This document shows positions 25,239-33,969 of a stretch of 64,000 bases of DNA, one piece after another. A program made the translations under genes and the position numbers. The notes under the pieces are model-generated. The model had not been told where the DNA came from and did not search any database. It saw only the letters and a list, made by a program, of their open reading frames with translations. The stretch comes from CAJCIW01 sp963833965 (GTDB lineage Bacteria; Chlamydiota; Chlamydiia; Chlamydiales; Rhabdochlamydiaceae): the NCBI GenBank assembly GCA_963833965.1, contig CAWHZZ010000001.1:186001-250000 (forward strand). The letters are read 5' to 3'. Numbering within the stretch: position 1 is the first letter of the stretch; every line of letters starts with the position of its first letter.

Positions 25239-28200
25239 ATGACGCGCAAGCCGCCCCATTCCCACGACAATTCCCCCACGATCGAACAACAGTCCCATGC
25301 CCTGTCTCCAGCTGATATATCCTCTGCAATCAGAAAAGAGACGAACCGGGTAGACAAGATGCAGCGCTTTACCGTCGTCAAGCGCAACGGCAGCATCGTC
25401 CCTTTTCGACGCGAGCGGATATTTCGCGCGATCGAAGCGGCTTTCCGCGACACGAAGGAGGTTGGCAACGACAAGCCGATGCCGCTGCAAACCATAGAGA
25501 AGCTCACCGACCTTGTGATCGACGATCTGTACGTTCTCGCTTCTAAAGGCGCCTCATTGACTGTCGAAGGGATCCAAGACCAGGTCGAAATCTGTCTCAT
25601 GAAAGCGGGTCATCACGATGTGGCCAGAGACTACATCATCTATCGCGACCATCATAAGGCGTTGCGCGAAGACTCTCCGCAGAATTTGAAAATTGTCCGC
25701 AGCGACGGCAGCATTGTCCGTTTCAATCCGATGAAGATCGCTTCTTCCATCGAAGAGGCTTTTCGACGCACTGACCAGATGGATGGCCCTGCGACGGAGC
25801 AGATTGTCGACGCCGTCAACATGGTGACGCAAAAAGTCGTTGCCCGCGCTGTTTCTCTTTCTAAAGCGAGTCATGTCCTCAATAGCGCTCTCATCGACGA
25901 TGAGATCGAACAGCAACTCATGAAAGAGGGATTTTTCAGCGTCGCGAAAAATTTCATTCTCTACCGGGCATCGCTTGGCGAACAAGCACACTCCCCATTT
26001 AAACACACGCTTCCCTCTGAAGAAAAAAAACAGCGCCAGTTTACGATCATCGGCTCGGACAATTCCTCTCGAACGATCACCGAAGCCCAGCTGCTCAGCC
26101 GTCTCAAATACGCTTGCCGGGGCATTGAAGAGCTCACCTTCGCGGAAGAACTTTTGGAAAGTTCGATCACCAACTTTTATGAGGGAATTAAAGAATCGGA
26201 GGTCGACCAGGCTAATATCATGGCCGCCCGCGCCAAAATTGAGATCGAGCCCGCCTACTCCAAAGTGGCTGCCCGCCTTCTTCTCGATGTTTTATATCGG
26301 GAGACGATGCAGATTTCCGCTTCCGACCCCTCGCTTGAGTCTGCCCACCGCAACTACTTTAAAAAATATCTGAAGTTCTCCATCAGCGTCGACCGCGTCA
26401 GCCCCGATCTCCTCAAGTTCGACCTCGACAAACTCGCCCGCGCCATGCAGCTGCAACGCGACGACCAGTTCACCTATCTGGGACTGCAGACTCTCTACGA
26501 CCGTTACTTTATCCATCACGAACAACGCCGTTTGGAAACCCCGCAGATCTTCTGGATGCGCGTCGCGATGGGCCTTGCACTCAATGAAAAAGAGCAAGCG
26601 AACGAGCGCGCCATCGAATTCTACGATGTCCTCTCCAAATTCCATTTCACCTCGGCGACCCCGACCCTATTCAACTCCGGCACCAACCATTCTCAGCTGA
26701 GCTCTTGCTATCTCTCGACCGTCATGGACGACCTCGCCCACATCTTCAAAGTCGTCGCCGACGACGCCCAGCTCTCCAAATGGGCAGGCGGCATTGGCAA
26801 CGATTGGTCCAACGTCCGCGCAACTGGCGCGACCATCAAAGGGACCAACGGCAAAAGCCAAGGCGTCATCCCCTTCTTGAAAGTGGCCAACGACACCGCT
26901 GTAGCTGTGAATCAGTGTTTTGATCCGGACACCCGTATTTTTACTGCAGATGGAGTTAAACCCATAGCGAACGTCTGTCATAACGATCTTGTCCTAGGGA
27001 TTAGCGGTAAATATCGCAAAGTAGAAAAGAAATACGTCTATAATCAAAAAGACCCGATGATGACCGTTGAGATGAAACACTCCCTTGAACCTCTTCGCGT
27101 CACGACGGGCCATCCCTTCCATGCCATTCAAGGAGTGCCTCGGGAGCAAGCCAATGAAAGAACCTATGCTTGGCTAGCCAAAGGCAAGGTGCGTTCAGCT
27201 TGGGTGGAAGCAAGCCAATTGAAGGTAGGCGATTATGTTGCGCAAGTGATTCCTAAAGAGGTCATTCCCGTTCCCGACTTTACACAAGAAGATGCCCGCT
27301 TCTACGGAATCTTATTGGGAGATGGCCATATCGCAAAAGAAGGATTAGAGTGGGGCGTTTCTGGCAATCCCCAAGTTGATGAGCATCTCTTCTTTGTCAG
27401 AGAATACTTAACTAGGCGAGGCATCCATTTCTGGGAAACAGGTCGAGCCGACACATATCTTCAGATTCGATGGTCAGCAGGAAGAGGTGTCGCTCGCGAT
27501 GCCACAACAGGACAATATGTTTCTGCTGAAGGGGTCCACCTGCCTTTTGAGTATGACGATCTTTACGACGCTGAAAAGTGCAAATACATTGCTCCGCGAT
27601 TTGCTCATATGCCAAAACCGCACACCCTTGCTCTGCTCCAAGGTTTGTTGGAAACCGATGGAAACGTCTCGCGAGGTAAAGAGATTTCTTTCAGCAACAC
27701 TTCTTTACATTTGATCGAAGGCATGCGTTATCAATGTCTTCGCCTGGGCATCCCAACTGCAGGAAACCGCCGCATCAGAAACAATGAACATACAGCACGT
27801 CGCTCCGATGGCTCGACTACTGAATTTAATGGAACAACCATTTCGTACGATCTCCGCATTCCCGCTTGCAAAGAGCTTGCAGACAGAGTGGGATGTCAAC
27901 CGTTGACAAAGGAAAATTGGCTGAAAACTGAAGATTTTATTTGGAGCCGCATTGTTTCCGTCCAACCTATCCCAGAATCTCCAATCGTATGCGATCTCGG
28001 TGTCGAAGACGACGAATCGTATATGACGACTGAAGGGCTTGTCCATAACGGTGGAAAACGCAAAGGGGCGATGTGCGCGTACCTCGAGACGTGGCACCTC
28101 GACATCGAGGATTTTCTCGAGCTGCGGAAAAACACCGGCGACGAGCGGCGCCGCACCCACGACATGAACACGGCCAATTGGATCCCCGACCTCTTCATGA

Positions 28201-29633
28201 AGCGTGTGAATGCGAACGGTCAGTGGACGCTGTTCAGCCCGAGCGATGTTCCCGACCTGCACGACCTTTACGGCGCCGCTTTTGAAAAGAGGTACGCCGA
28301 ATACGAGAAAATGGCCGATGAAGGAAAGCTCAAGCTCTTCAAGCGCATAGACGCCCTGCAGCTGTGGCGCCGAATTCTCAGCATGCTCTTTGAAACAGGG
28401 CATCCTTGGGTCACATTCAAAGATCCATCGAATATCCGCTCACCGCAAGACCATGTCGGCGTCGTCCATAGCTCCAATTTATGCACCGAGATCTTGCTCA
28501 ACACCTCTAAGGAAGAGACCGCCGTCTGCAACCTCGGTTCGATCAATCTCCTCGAGCACGTGACAGAAAAAGGACTCGATGAGAAGAAGCTTGCCTCCAC
28601 GGTACGCACCGCGGTGCGTATGCTCGACAACGTGATCGACATCAACTTTTACCCAACGCCCGAGGCGCAAAACTCAAACTTGCAGCATCGCCCGATCGGC
28701 ATGGGTCTGATGGGATTCCAGGACGCGCTTTACATGATGAATATCAGCTACGCCAGCCATGAGGCCGTCAAATTCGCCGATATCTGCATGGAGATGATCG
28801 CCTATTATGCGATCCTCGCTTCGAGCGAACTGGCCAAAGAACGCGGCGCCTATCCGACTTTCAAAGGATCAAAGTGGGACCGCGGCCTTTTGCCCATCGA
28901 CACTTTAGACCTCCTCGAAAAAGAAAGAGGCGAAGCTGTTGAGGTCGACCGCAGCTGCAGCATGGATTGGAAGCCTGTGCGCGAATCGATCAAAAAATAC
29001 GGCATGCGCAACAGCAATACCATGGCGATCGCCCCGACGGCGACAATCTCCAACATCATCGGCAGCACGCAGTCGATCGAGCCGATGTACAAACACCTCT
29101 TCGTCAAATCGAACCTTTCAGGAGAGTTCACGATCCCCAACATTTTCCTCGTCGACCGTCTCAAAAAACTGGGACTCTGGGACAAGCACATGCTCGACGA
29201 CCTCAAATACTTCGACGGCTCGATTGCCGAAATCGAGCGGATTCCCCAAGAGATCAAGCAGGTCTTTCTCACCGCCTTTGAGATCGACCCCGAGTGGATG
29301 ATGGAATGCGCAAGCCGCCGCCAAAAATGGATCGACATGGGCCAATCGCTCAACCTTTACATCGCTGAACCGAGCGGAAAAAAACTGCACCAGATGTACA
29401 TTAACGCCTGGAAAAAAGGGCTCAAAACGACCTACTATCTCCGCTGCCTCGGGGCGACGCAGATCGAGAAATCGACAACTGATGTCAATAAGCGCGGACT
29501 GCAGCCTCGTTGGATGAAGAACAAATCGGCCTCCAGCAATATCCAAGTGGAGCGGGAAGAGAGCGAGCCTGCTGCCAAAAAAGAGAAACCAATCGCGTGC
29601 AATCTCGAAGAAGGTTGTGAAAGCTGTCAATAA
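25239..29633 (+). CDS. nrdA: ribonucleoside-diphosphate reductase alpha subunit, interrupted by an intein
   Basis: 1464 residues from the ATG at 25239 (AGGAGA ten bases upstream; the frame opens at a TTG at 25200 without a site). Without the 378-residue intein the enzyme is 1086 residues, close to chlamydial NrdA. Three ATP-cone-like modules fill about residues 44-370: two clear (VVKRNGSIVPF, IVRSDGSIVRF) and one divergent (IIGSDNSSRTIT). The catalytic domain has the redox Cys in LSSCYLST, the active-site SNLCTEI (Asn, thiyl-radical Cys, Glu), APTATISNIIG and a C-terminal Cys pair (GCESCQ). It reduces ribonucleotides together with NrdB, 19 nt downstream. Codons of the host part favour C in the third position, more strongly than the intein. 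Confidence 0.95.
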   Translation: MTRKPPHSHDNSPTIEQQSHALSPADISSAIRKETNRVDKMQRFTVVKRNGSIVPFRRERIFRAIEAAFRDTKEVGNDKPMPLQTIEKLTDLVIDDLYVLASKGASLTVEGIQDQVEICLMKAGHHDVARDYIIYRDHHKALREDSPQNLKIVRSDGSIVRFNPMKIASSIEEAFRRTDQMDGPATEQIVDAVNMVTQKVVARAVSLSKASHVLNSALIDDEIEQQLMKEGFFSVAKNFILYRASLGEQAHSPFKHTLPSEEKKQRQFTIIGSDNSSRTITEAQLLSRLKYACRGIEELTFAEELLESSITNFYEGIKESEVDQANIMAARAKIEIEPAYSKVAARLLLDVLYRETMQISASDPSLESAHRNYFKKYLKFSISVDRVSPDLLKFDLDKLARAMQLQRDDQFTYLGLQTLYDRYFIHHEQRRLETPQIFWMRVAMGLALNEKEQANERAIEFYDVLSKFHFTSATPTLFNSGTNHSQLSSCYLSTVMDDLAHIFKVVADDAQLSKWAGGIGNDWSNVRATGATIKGTNGKSQGVIPFLKVANDTAVAVNQCFDPDTRIFTADGVKPIANVCHNDLVLGISGKYRKVEKKYVYNQKDPMMTVEMKHSLEPLRVTTGHPFHAIQGVPREQANERTYAWLAKGKVRSAWVEASQLKVGDYVAQVIPKEVIPVPDFTQEDARFYGILLGDGHIAKEGLEWGVSGNPQVDEHLFFVREYLTRRGIHFWETGRADTYLQIRWSAGRGVARDATTGQYVSAEGVHLPFEYDDLYDAEKCKYIAPRFAHMPKPHTLALLQGLLETDGNVSRGKEISFSNTSLHLIEGMRYQCLRLGIPTAGNRRIRNNEHTARRSDGSTTEFNGTTISYDLRIPACKELADRVGCQPLTKENWLKTEDFIWSRIVSVQPIPESPIVCDLGVEDDESYMTTEGLVHNGGKRKGAMCAYLETWHLDIEDFLELRKNTGDERRRTHDMNTANWIPDLFMKRVNANGQWTLFSPSDVPDLHDLYGAAFEKRYAEYEKMADEGKLKLFKRIDALQLWRRILSMLFETGHPWVTFKDPSNIRSPQDHVGVVHSSNLCTEILLNTSKEETAVCNLGSINLLEHVTEKGLDEKKLASTVRTAVRMLDNVIDINFYPTPEAQNSNLQHRPIGMGLMGFQDALYMMNISYASHEAVKFADICMEMIAYYAILASSELAKERGAYPTFKGSKWDRGLLPIDTLDLLEKERGEAVEVDRSCSMDWKPVRESIKKYGMRNSNTMAIAPTATISNIIGSTQSIEPMYKHLFVKSNLSGEFTIPNIFLVDRLKKLGLWDKHMLDDLKYFDGSIAEIERIPQEIKQVFLTAFEIDPEWMMECASRRQKWIDMGQSLNLYIAEPSGKKLHQMYINAWKKGLKTTYYLRCLGATQIEKSTTDVNKRGLQPRWMKNKSASSNIQVEREESEPAAKKEKPIACNLEEGCESCQ
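26916..28049 (+). mobile_element. intein with LAGLIDADG homing endonuclease in NrdA
   Basis: 378 residues (560-937 of NrdA), between AVAVNQ and GGKRKGAM. Block A starts CFDPDTRIFTADG with Cys1; block B is TTGHPFH (T..H); the endonuclease has two dodecapeptide-like motifs, FYGILLGDGHI and LLQGLLETDGN; the end is DLGVEDDESYMTTEGLVHN with the His-Asn pair. The next host residue is Gly (codon GGT at 28050), where class 1 inteins need Cys, Ser or Thr. The joined host sequence VNQGGKRKGA is continuous with other NrdA proteins, so the borders are secure. Confidence 0.92.
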
Positions 29634-29652
29634 TTAAGGGAGTAAAAAAAAC

Positions 29653-30711
29653 ATGTTAAGTTCTGAAGAATTCGAAGGACAACTCAGTGAAGGCATCGAA
29701 AAGCGCGTCAACGTCAATGAAAAGCGGCTGATCAACTGCAACCAGGTCGACGTCAACCAGCTCATGCCTCTTAAGTACAAGTGGGCTTGGGAACATTACT
29801 TAAACGGCTGCGCCAACCACTGGATGCCCACAGAGGTCCCGATGAGCAAAGATATCGAGCTGTGGAAGGCAAACACGCTCAGCGAAGATGAAAAACGGGT
29901 CATCATGCGCAATTTAGGCTTCTTCAGCACAGCCGAAAGCTTGGTCGGCAACAACATCGTGCTCGCCATCTTCAAACACGTCACCAACCCCGAAGTCAGA
30001 CAATACCTGCTGCGGCAATCCTTCGAAGAGGCGATCCACACCCACACTTTCCTCTACATCGTCGAGTCGCTCAATCTGAATCAGGGTGAAGTGTTCAACA
30101 TGTACAACGAGATCAATACAATCCACGATAAAGACAACTTTGAGATGGAGCTCACCGGCGACATTCTAAAGCCCGATTTCACGACTGCGACACATCAGGG
30201 TGCCCAAAAGTTCCTGGAGAACCTGATCGGCTATTACATCATCATGGAAGGCATTTTCTTCTACAGCGGCTTCGTGATGATCCTCTCGTTCCATCGCCAG
30301 AACAAAATGACGGGGATCGGCGAGCAATTCCAATACATCTTGCGCGATGAGACCGTCCACCTCAACTTCGGCATCGACCTGATCAACGGCATCAAAGAGG
30401 AGAATCCCCATCTCTGGTCTCCAGAATTCCAAGCCGAGATCGTCACAAAAATCAAAGAAGCCGTGGAGCTAGAGATCAACTATGCGCAAGACTGCCTGCC
30501 CCGCGGCATCCTCGGCCTGACCGCGCCGATGTTCCGCGAATATGTCCAGTACATCGCCGACCGCCGTCTCGAGCGCATCGGCCTGAAGGGCATCTATCGC
30601 TCGAAGAACCCCTTCCCTTGGATGAGCGAGACAATCGACCTCGGCAAAGAGAAAAACTTCTTCGAGACGAGAGTCACAGAGTATCAGTCCTCCTCTGCGC
30701 TGACTTGGTAA
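29653..30711 (+). CDS. nrdB: ribonucleotide reductase beta subunit, class Ic (Mn/Fe type)
   Basis: 352 residues. The ferritin-like radical subunit. Metal ligands are Glu95 (STAESLVG), Glu126 and His129 (EEAIHTHTF), then the second helix pair (MEGIFFYSG and RDETVHLNFG). Phe133 stands where class Ia enzymes have the radical Tyr, and the first ligand is Glu rather than Asp: both are hallmarks of the Chlamydia trachomatis R2c protein, which uses a Mn(IV)/Fe(III) centre in place of a tyrosyl radical. A terminator follows at 30732. Confidence 0.96.
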   Translation: MLSSEEFEGQLSEGIEKRVNVNEKRLINCNQVDVNQLMPLKYKWAWEHYLNGCANHWMPTEVPMSKDIELWKANTLSEDEKRVIMRNLGFFSTAESLVGNNIVLAIFKHVTNPEVRQYLLRQSFEEAIHTHTFLYIVESLNLNQGEVFNMYNEINTIHDKDNFEMELTGDILKPDFTTATHQGAQKFLENLIGYYIIMEGIFFYSGFVMILSFHRQNKMTGIGEQFQYILRDETVHLNFGIDLINGIKEENPHLWSPEFQAEIVTKIKEAVELEINYAQDCLPRGILGLTAPMFREYVQYIADRRLERIGLKGIYRSKNPFPWMSETIDLGKEKNFFETRVTEYQSSSALTW

Positions 30712-30731
30712 AATCTCCATATCTATTCTTG

Positions 30732-30760
30732 TGAGGCGACCTATCGGTCGCCTCAGTTTA
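30732..30760 (+). terminator. nrdAB terminator
   Basis: A perfect 10-bp stem TGAGGCGACC/GGTCGCCTCA with a 4-base loop, followed by GTTTATCC. It starts 20 nt after the nrdB stop. The U-run is weak, but the stem is strong. Confidence 0.65.
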
Positions 30761-30849
30761 TCCTTAGATCTTCAACTTCATTACGATTTGACTCGCTCCA
30801 CTCGAGCCGATGAAGATCATCAAGCGCAAATTTTCTATAAGGCTTAAAA

Positions 30850-30873
30850 AGAGTCGACCTGTTAGTCGACTCT
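30850..30873 (-). terminator. hairpin of unknown role
   Basis: AGAGTCGAC and GTCGACTCT pair perfectly around six bases; read on the minus strand the stem is followed by TTTTT. No minus-strand gene upstream is evident. It is part of the 440-base gap between nrdB and 31154, which also holds element A2 and a weaker GAGGCGG/CCGCCTC hairpin at 31071-31096. Confidence 0.35.
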
Positions 30874-30889
30874 GCTTTCGAGTCTCACT

Positions 30890-31053
30890 TATACTGTGGT
30901 CGGCTCGTAGCGTCGATTTTATGCCCTGAATTTTTTTGTGTGACGAAGCGTGGAGCTCGAAGCAATCTTCCTGCCAGCTTGCGAGAGCGAACGCAAAGTC
31001 AAACGGAAAAAGGCAGGCGCAGAAAATCGACTCTACAAGCCGACCGCAGTATA
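30890..31053 (+). mobile_element. family-A MITE-like element, copy 2
   Basis: 164 bp, same ends and interior as copy 1 at 3567-3730 with about two substitutions, here in an intergenic region. Near-identity of the two copies implies recent movement by a transposase located elsewhere. Confidence 0.85.
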
Positions 31054-31153
31054 GTAAGCTTCTCTCTGACGAGGCGGTGGCAACATCAGCCGCCTCATTT
31101 CCGTTCGTTTTAAATCCCAACGGATTATAATTCCCTCCAAACGGAGGTGAATT

Positions 31154-31513
31154 ATGAGAAGCTGTCACTTTTCTAAACTACTCATCTTGTTTGTCTCATT
31201 TTGGCTCAATGGTTTCGCCGATTGCACTTGCCCTGATGCTTTTATTCCATGTCCCAAAACATACGTTGCGCCCGAACAAATCGACATTCATGAAAATGCG
31301 ATTTTTGTTCAGGTCCATGATTTTATCTTACAGACTGAATACCTTAAATCCGATACCCATGGAATATTTTTTGAAAAAATAACCGCTGATGGATGCGGTC
31401 CTAACAAATGGAAATGTACACGAGTTACGGACCAGGGCTGGATTTGCAATACCTGCAACTGGGATTGGTTTACGGTATGCCAGGGCTGCCAAAAGACTAG
31501 GCAAAAAAAATAA
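31154..31513 (+). CDS. small secreted Cys-rich protein
   Basis: 119 residues from the ATG at 31154 with GGAGG eight bases upstream. A signal peptide (CHFSKLLILFVSFWLNGFA) is followed by ten Cys in 97 residues (DCTCP, PCPK, GCGPNKWKC, CNTCNWDW, CQGCQK). The spaced CxxC pairs suggest disulfides or a metal site in the envelope. No family recognised. The next gene begins 9 nt later. Confidence 0.65.
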   Translation: MRSCHFSKLLILFVSFWLNGFADCTCPDAFIPCPKTYVAPEQIDIHENAIFVQVHDFILQTEYLKSDTHGIFFEKITADGCGPNKWKCTRVTDQGWICNTCNWDWFTVCQGCQKTRQKK

Positions 31514-31521
31514 GCAATAGC

Positions 31522-32415
31522 ATGTTCAGATCCAAAGCTGTCGTAATTACGCTACTTCTCTTACTCTTGGCGGGCAGTTCCGTCCCGTTTTTCGTGAGAG
31601 AAAAAGTATGCAACAAGGGCGTTTTGGCTCAATTGAGCGACGACGAAAAACATTGTCTTTCGATTTTTTTGCGCATGACCTTGTTTTATGAAAATTTTGC
31701 CTACCTTTTATTCGGGAATAAACCGGTGGCGCTTACGGGTTGTCAAAAAACCGAATCTTCCTTCAGCTGGGGGAGCGATTTCTTGTCCCCCCTTAATTTA
31801 GAAGAAAGAAAGGGCTTGGAAGTTTTTAAGAAAATGCAACCGTTATTTTTATCCAAAAACATCATTGTGAATATAACTGAAGACAATGAGTACTTATATT
31901 TGAAAATGATTAATAAAAAGAACCTGTTAAGAACCCTTCGAGAAAACATCGAGGATTTTAAGCAAGTTTTAGGCGACGAGACGACAGTTGAACAACTTTT
32001 CGATCGAATCACTGCTGGAAAGGACCATCTTTATAATATACTAAATGGGCATCAGGCGCTGTTTGGGATATTATTGGGCTTTGGAAGAAGCAATTCATGG
32101 CTGTTCCATAAAAAAGACACAATTTATAAGAAATTGAACGCTTTTACCCAGCCACAAAAAAGGGACGATTCTCTTCAGAAAATTTTGGATGAGATTCAGA
32201 AAAATACTACAGGGTTCAATGATGTTTCTGACGAAAGAAAATACATCTTGAAGAATCCCCAACTTCTTCTGTTACCAGGGTTCATGGTTGATCCTAATAG
32301 CTTGGAAACCAGACAACTAAGGGAAATGTACGAAAAAGATCGTCAATACATGAAAAGCATCTTTTCAAAGCAAAATTTTGTCGAAGCTACCTTAACGGTG
32401 TTAATGAACAACTGA
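31522..32415 (+). CDS. membrane-anchored hypothetical protein
   Basis: 297 residues, no family recognised. An N-terminal hydrophobic helix (AVVITLLLLLLAGSSVPFFV) acts as a signal anchor; the rest is helical, lysine-rich and AT-rich in its codons compared with the housekeeping genes nearby. It lies 9 nt after the Cys-rich gene and 20 nt before the first F-box gene, so the three may be one transcript. An accessory, possibly secreted, role is inferred. Confidence 0.55.
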   Translation: MFRSKAVVITLLLLLLAGSSVPFFVREKVCNKGVLAQLSDDEKHCLSIFLRMTLFYENFAYLLFGNKPVALTGCQKTESSFSWGSDFLSPLNLEERKGLEVFKKMQPLFLSKNIIVNITEDNEYLYLKMINKKNLLRTLRENIEDFKQVLGDETTVEQLFDRITAGKDHLYNILNGHQALFGILLGFGRSNSWLFHKKDTIYKKLNAFTQPQKRDDSLQKILDEIQKNTTGFNDVSDERKYILKNPQLLLLPGFMVDPNSLETRQLREMYEKDRQYMKSIFSKQNFVEATLTVLMNN

Positions 32416-32434
32416 GAATAGTTGAAGTAAAAAA

Positions 32435-33610
32435 ATGACGTTTGTATCTGGGACCGTCGGTTCCAAGGAAGCAACACAAGTTGCATCGATTGCTTTTGAC
32501 TACCGACCTTCTTCCCCTGACGTTTCAAACACGGCAATCAGCGCGTTTGCCTTGGCGGAAATTGTTTCTAACGCCATTGATCGGGCTTATCAGAATTATC
32601 AATGGGTACACGAGACGAAATGCTTTTATAAGCGCCTTGATCATGATCTGAAACAATTGATGAACGATGCAGAAGACTATCAGAAATTTCAAGAGTTTGA
32701 GCCCTGTCTTATTAATATTGATTCACAATCTTTATACTCCGAAATAGGCGAAATAAAATTTAACGACACTCTTATTTTGCCGTCCGACATCAAAGAGCTC
32801 TTTTTCACTTACCTGAGCTTGGAACAAATAACTATATTTGGCCAAGTAAGCAAATGCTGCCATTTAGCTACAAAAACCGATTCAATCTGGGAATACAAGC
32901 TGAACAAACTTTACGGCGGCCTCAAATGCGTTCCTAAGGAACAATGTGGCTTCAATGCAGAACAACAGGTAAAAATTATTTATAAGAGAACCTGGTGGCT
33001 GTTAAATAAGCACAAATTGAAACAACAAAAGAACTATGAATCGATACTGAGATTTTATAATGGATATACAGCTCGATCAATCCCTTATTGTGAAAACTCA
33101 GCAGAATATTATACCTTTTGTTGGAACCAATTACGGCCGCTCGTCGGGATGAACTATCAAGGCACCCTCGAATCGATCGACCCCCTCAGTAAACAAGGCC
33201 GAGTTATCGAGTGCATTAAACAGCTAAAATTGGATTGCCAGGAATTGTCAAAACCCGACTCTTTTCAGTCGTACTTGGAAAAAGCAAAAAAAGCAATTGA
33301 GATTCGTAACCGGCTCAAAGATTTCCCCGAAAGGGTAAGAAAAATGCAACAGTTAGCCGAGGCGGATGTCCTTAGTGGGATGTTGATCACAGCAAAAATC
33401 AACGCAAGAGTCTGGGATTATGGCTCGAAAATTTATTTGTACGCGGAAACCATTTACGAAAAGATGAATGAAAAACTACATCAACGCATGGGCTTCTCCA
33501 CTCCAAAAAGTCAATCGACCCAGCTTTTAAACCAAATGCTAAGACATAAGCGGCTACCCTTTTCAGGGCCATTAACCCCGGCTCAACTTTACCAAGCACT
33601 TAGAGACTAG
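32435..33610 (+). CDS. F-box-like protein, paralog 1
   Basis: 391 residues. Residues 115-155 read LPSDIKELFFTYLSLEQITI...VSKCCHLATKTDSIWEYKL, the standard F-box layout (L-P-x(2)-I, a middle S/V-x-K-x-[CF]-x(3)-[AT], then W). F-boxes bind Skp1 of eukaryotic SCF ubiquitin ligases, so bacterial examples are candidate secreted effectors. The region before (TQVASIAFDYRPSSP) and the coiled helical region after (EIRNRLKDFPERVRKMQQLAE) are shared with the paralog at 33970-35142. The stop codon lies in the left end of element D1. No secretion signal can be read from sequence alone. Confidence 0.75.
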   Translation: MTFVSGTVGSKEATQVASIAFDYRPSSPDVSNTAISAFALAEIVSNAIDRAYQNYQWVHETKCFYKRLDHDLKQLMNDAEDYQKFQEFEPCLINIDSQSLYSEIGEIKFNDTLILPSDIKELFFTYLSLEQITIFGQVSKCCHLATKTDSIWEYKLNKLYGGLKCVPKEQCGFNAEQQVKIIYKRTWWLLNKHKLKQQKNYESILRFYNGYTARSIPYCENSAEYYTFCWNQLRPLVGMNYQGTLESIDPLSKQGRVIECIKQLKLDCQELSKPDSFQSYLEKAKKAIEIRNRLKDFPERVRKMQQLAEADVLSGMLITAKINARVWDYGSKIYLYAETIYEKMNEKLHQRMGFSTPKSQSTQLLNQMLRHKRLPFSGPLTPAQLYQALRD

Positions 33611-33784
33611 TGCTCCATCTCAAAAGTTTTTGAAGTAATTTCTAGCGTGAAAGCTCGCTCAAATCGACGACCGCAGGCTTCGCAAGTTGATCCGTATTAA
33701 TGCAATACGAATCAACTTGCGATCGTCGATTTCAGCGGCTTTGACGCCGAAATTACTCTAAAAACTTTTGAGATGGAGCACTAG
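33607..33784 (+). repeat. family-D palindromic element, complete
   Basis: 178 bp with perfect 25-bp ends beginning CTAGTGCTCCATCTCAAAAG; inner arms GTAATTTC/GAAATTAC and TCAACTTGC-type repeats continue the palindrome. It overlaps the F-box paralog 1 stop codon and is followed directly by the preP-like fragment. Confidence 0.85.
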
Positions 33785-33865
33785 TTTTAGATCCTCATTT
33801 TTTGAAGGCGACGGGAAAAATGACGATCCCGAAAATTTTTACCTTTCTTTTCAGAGCTTCCCAAC
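33785..33865 (+). pseudogene. decayed copy of the 5' end of the M16C protease gene
   Basis: TTTAGATCCTCATTTTTTGA at 33786 repeats the coding sequence just after the start of the gene at 35324, then jumps (AATGACGATCC.GAAAA) to what is 35471-35520 in that gene, with the matching CTTTCTTTT.AGA..TTCCC. About 110 nt are deleted between the two matching blocks. This marks a partial duplication of F-box gene plus protease start. Confidence 0.75.
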
Positions 33866-33969
33866 CCCTTATCATTGATACACGAATCAAATTTTAGTGT
33901 GCCAAGAAACCTCTGCTGGAATATCATTGTCGAGAAAATCGGCAAAAGCTCAAACGACCTTAGATTTAC

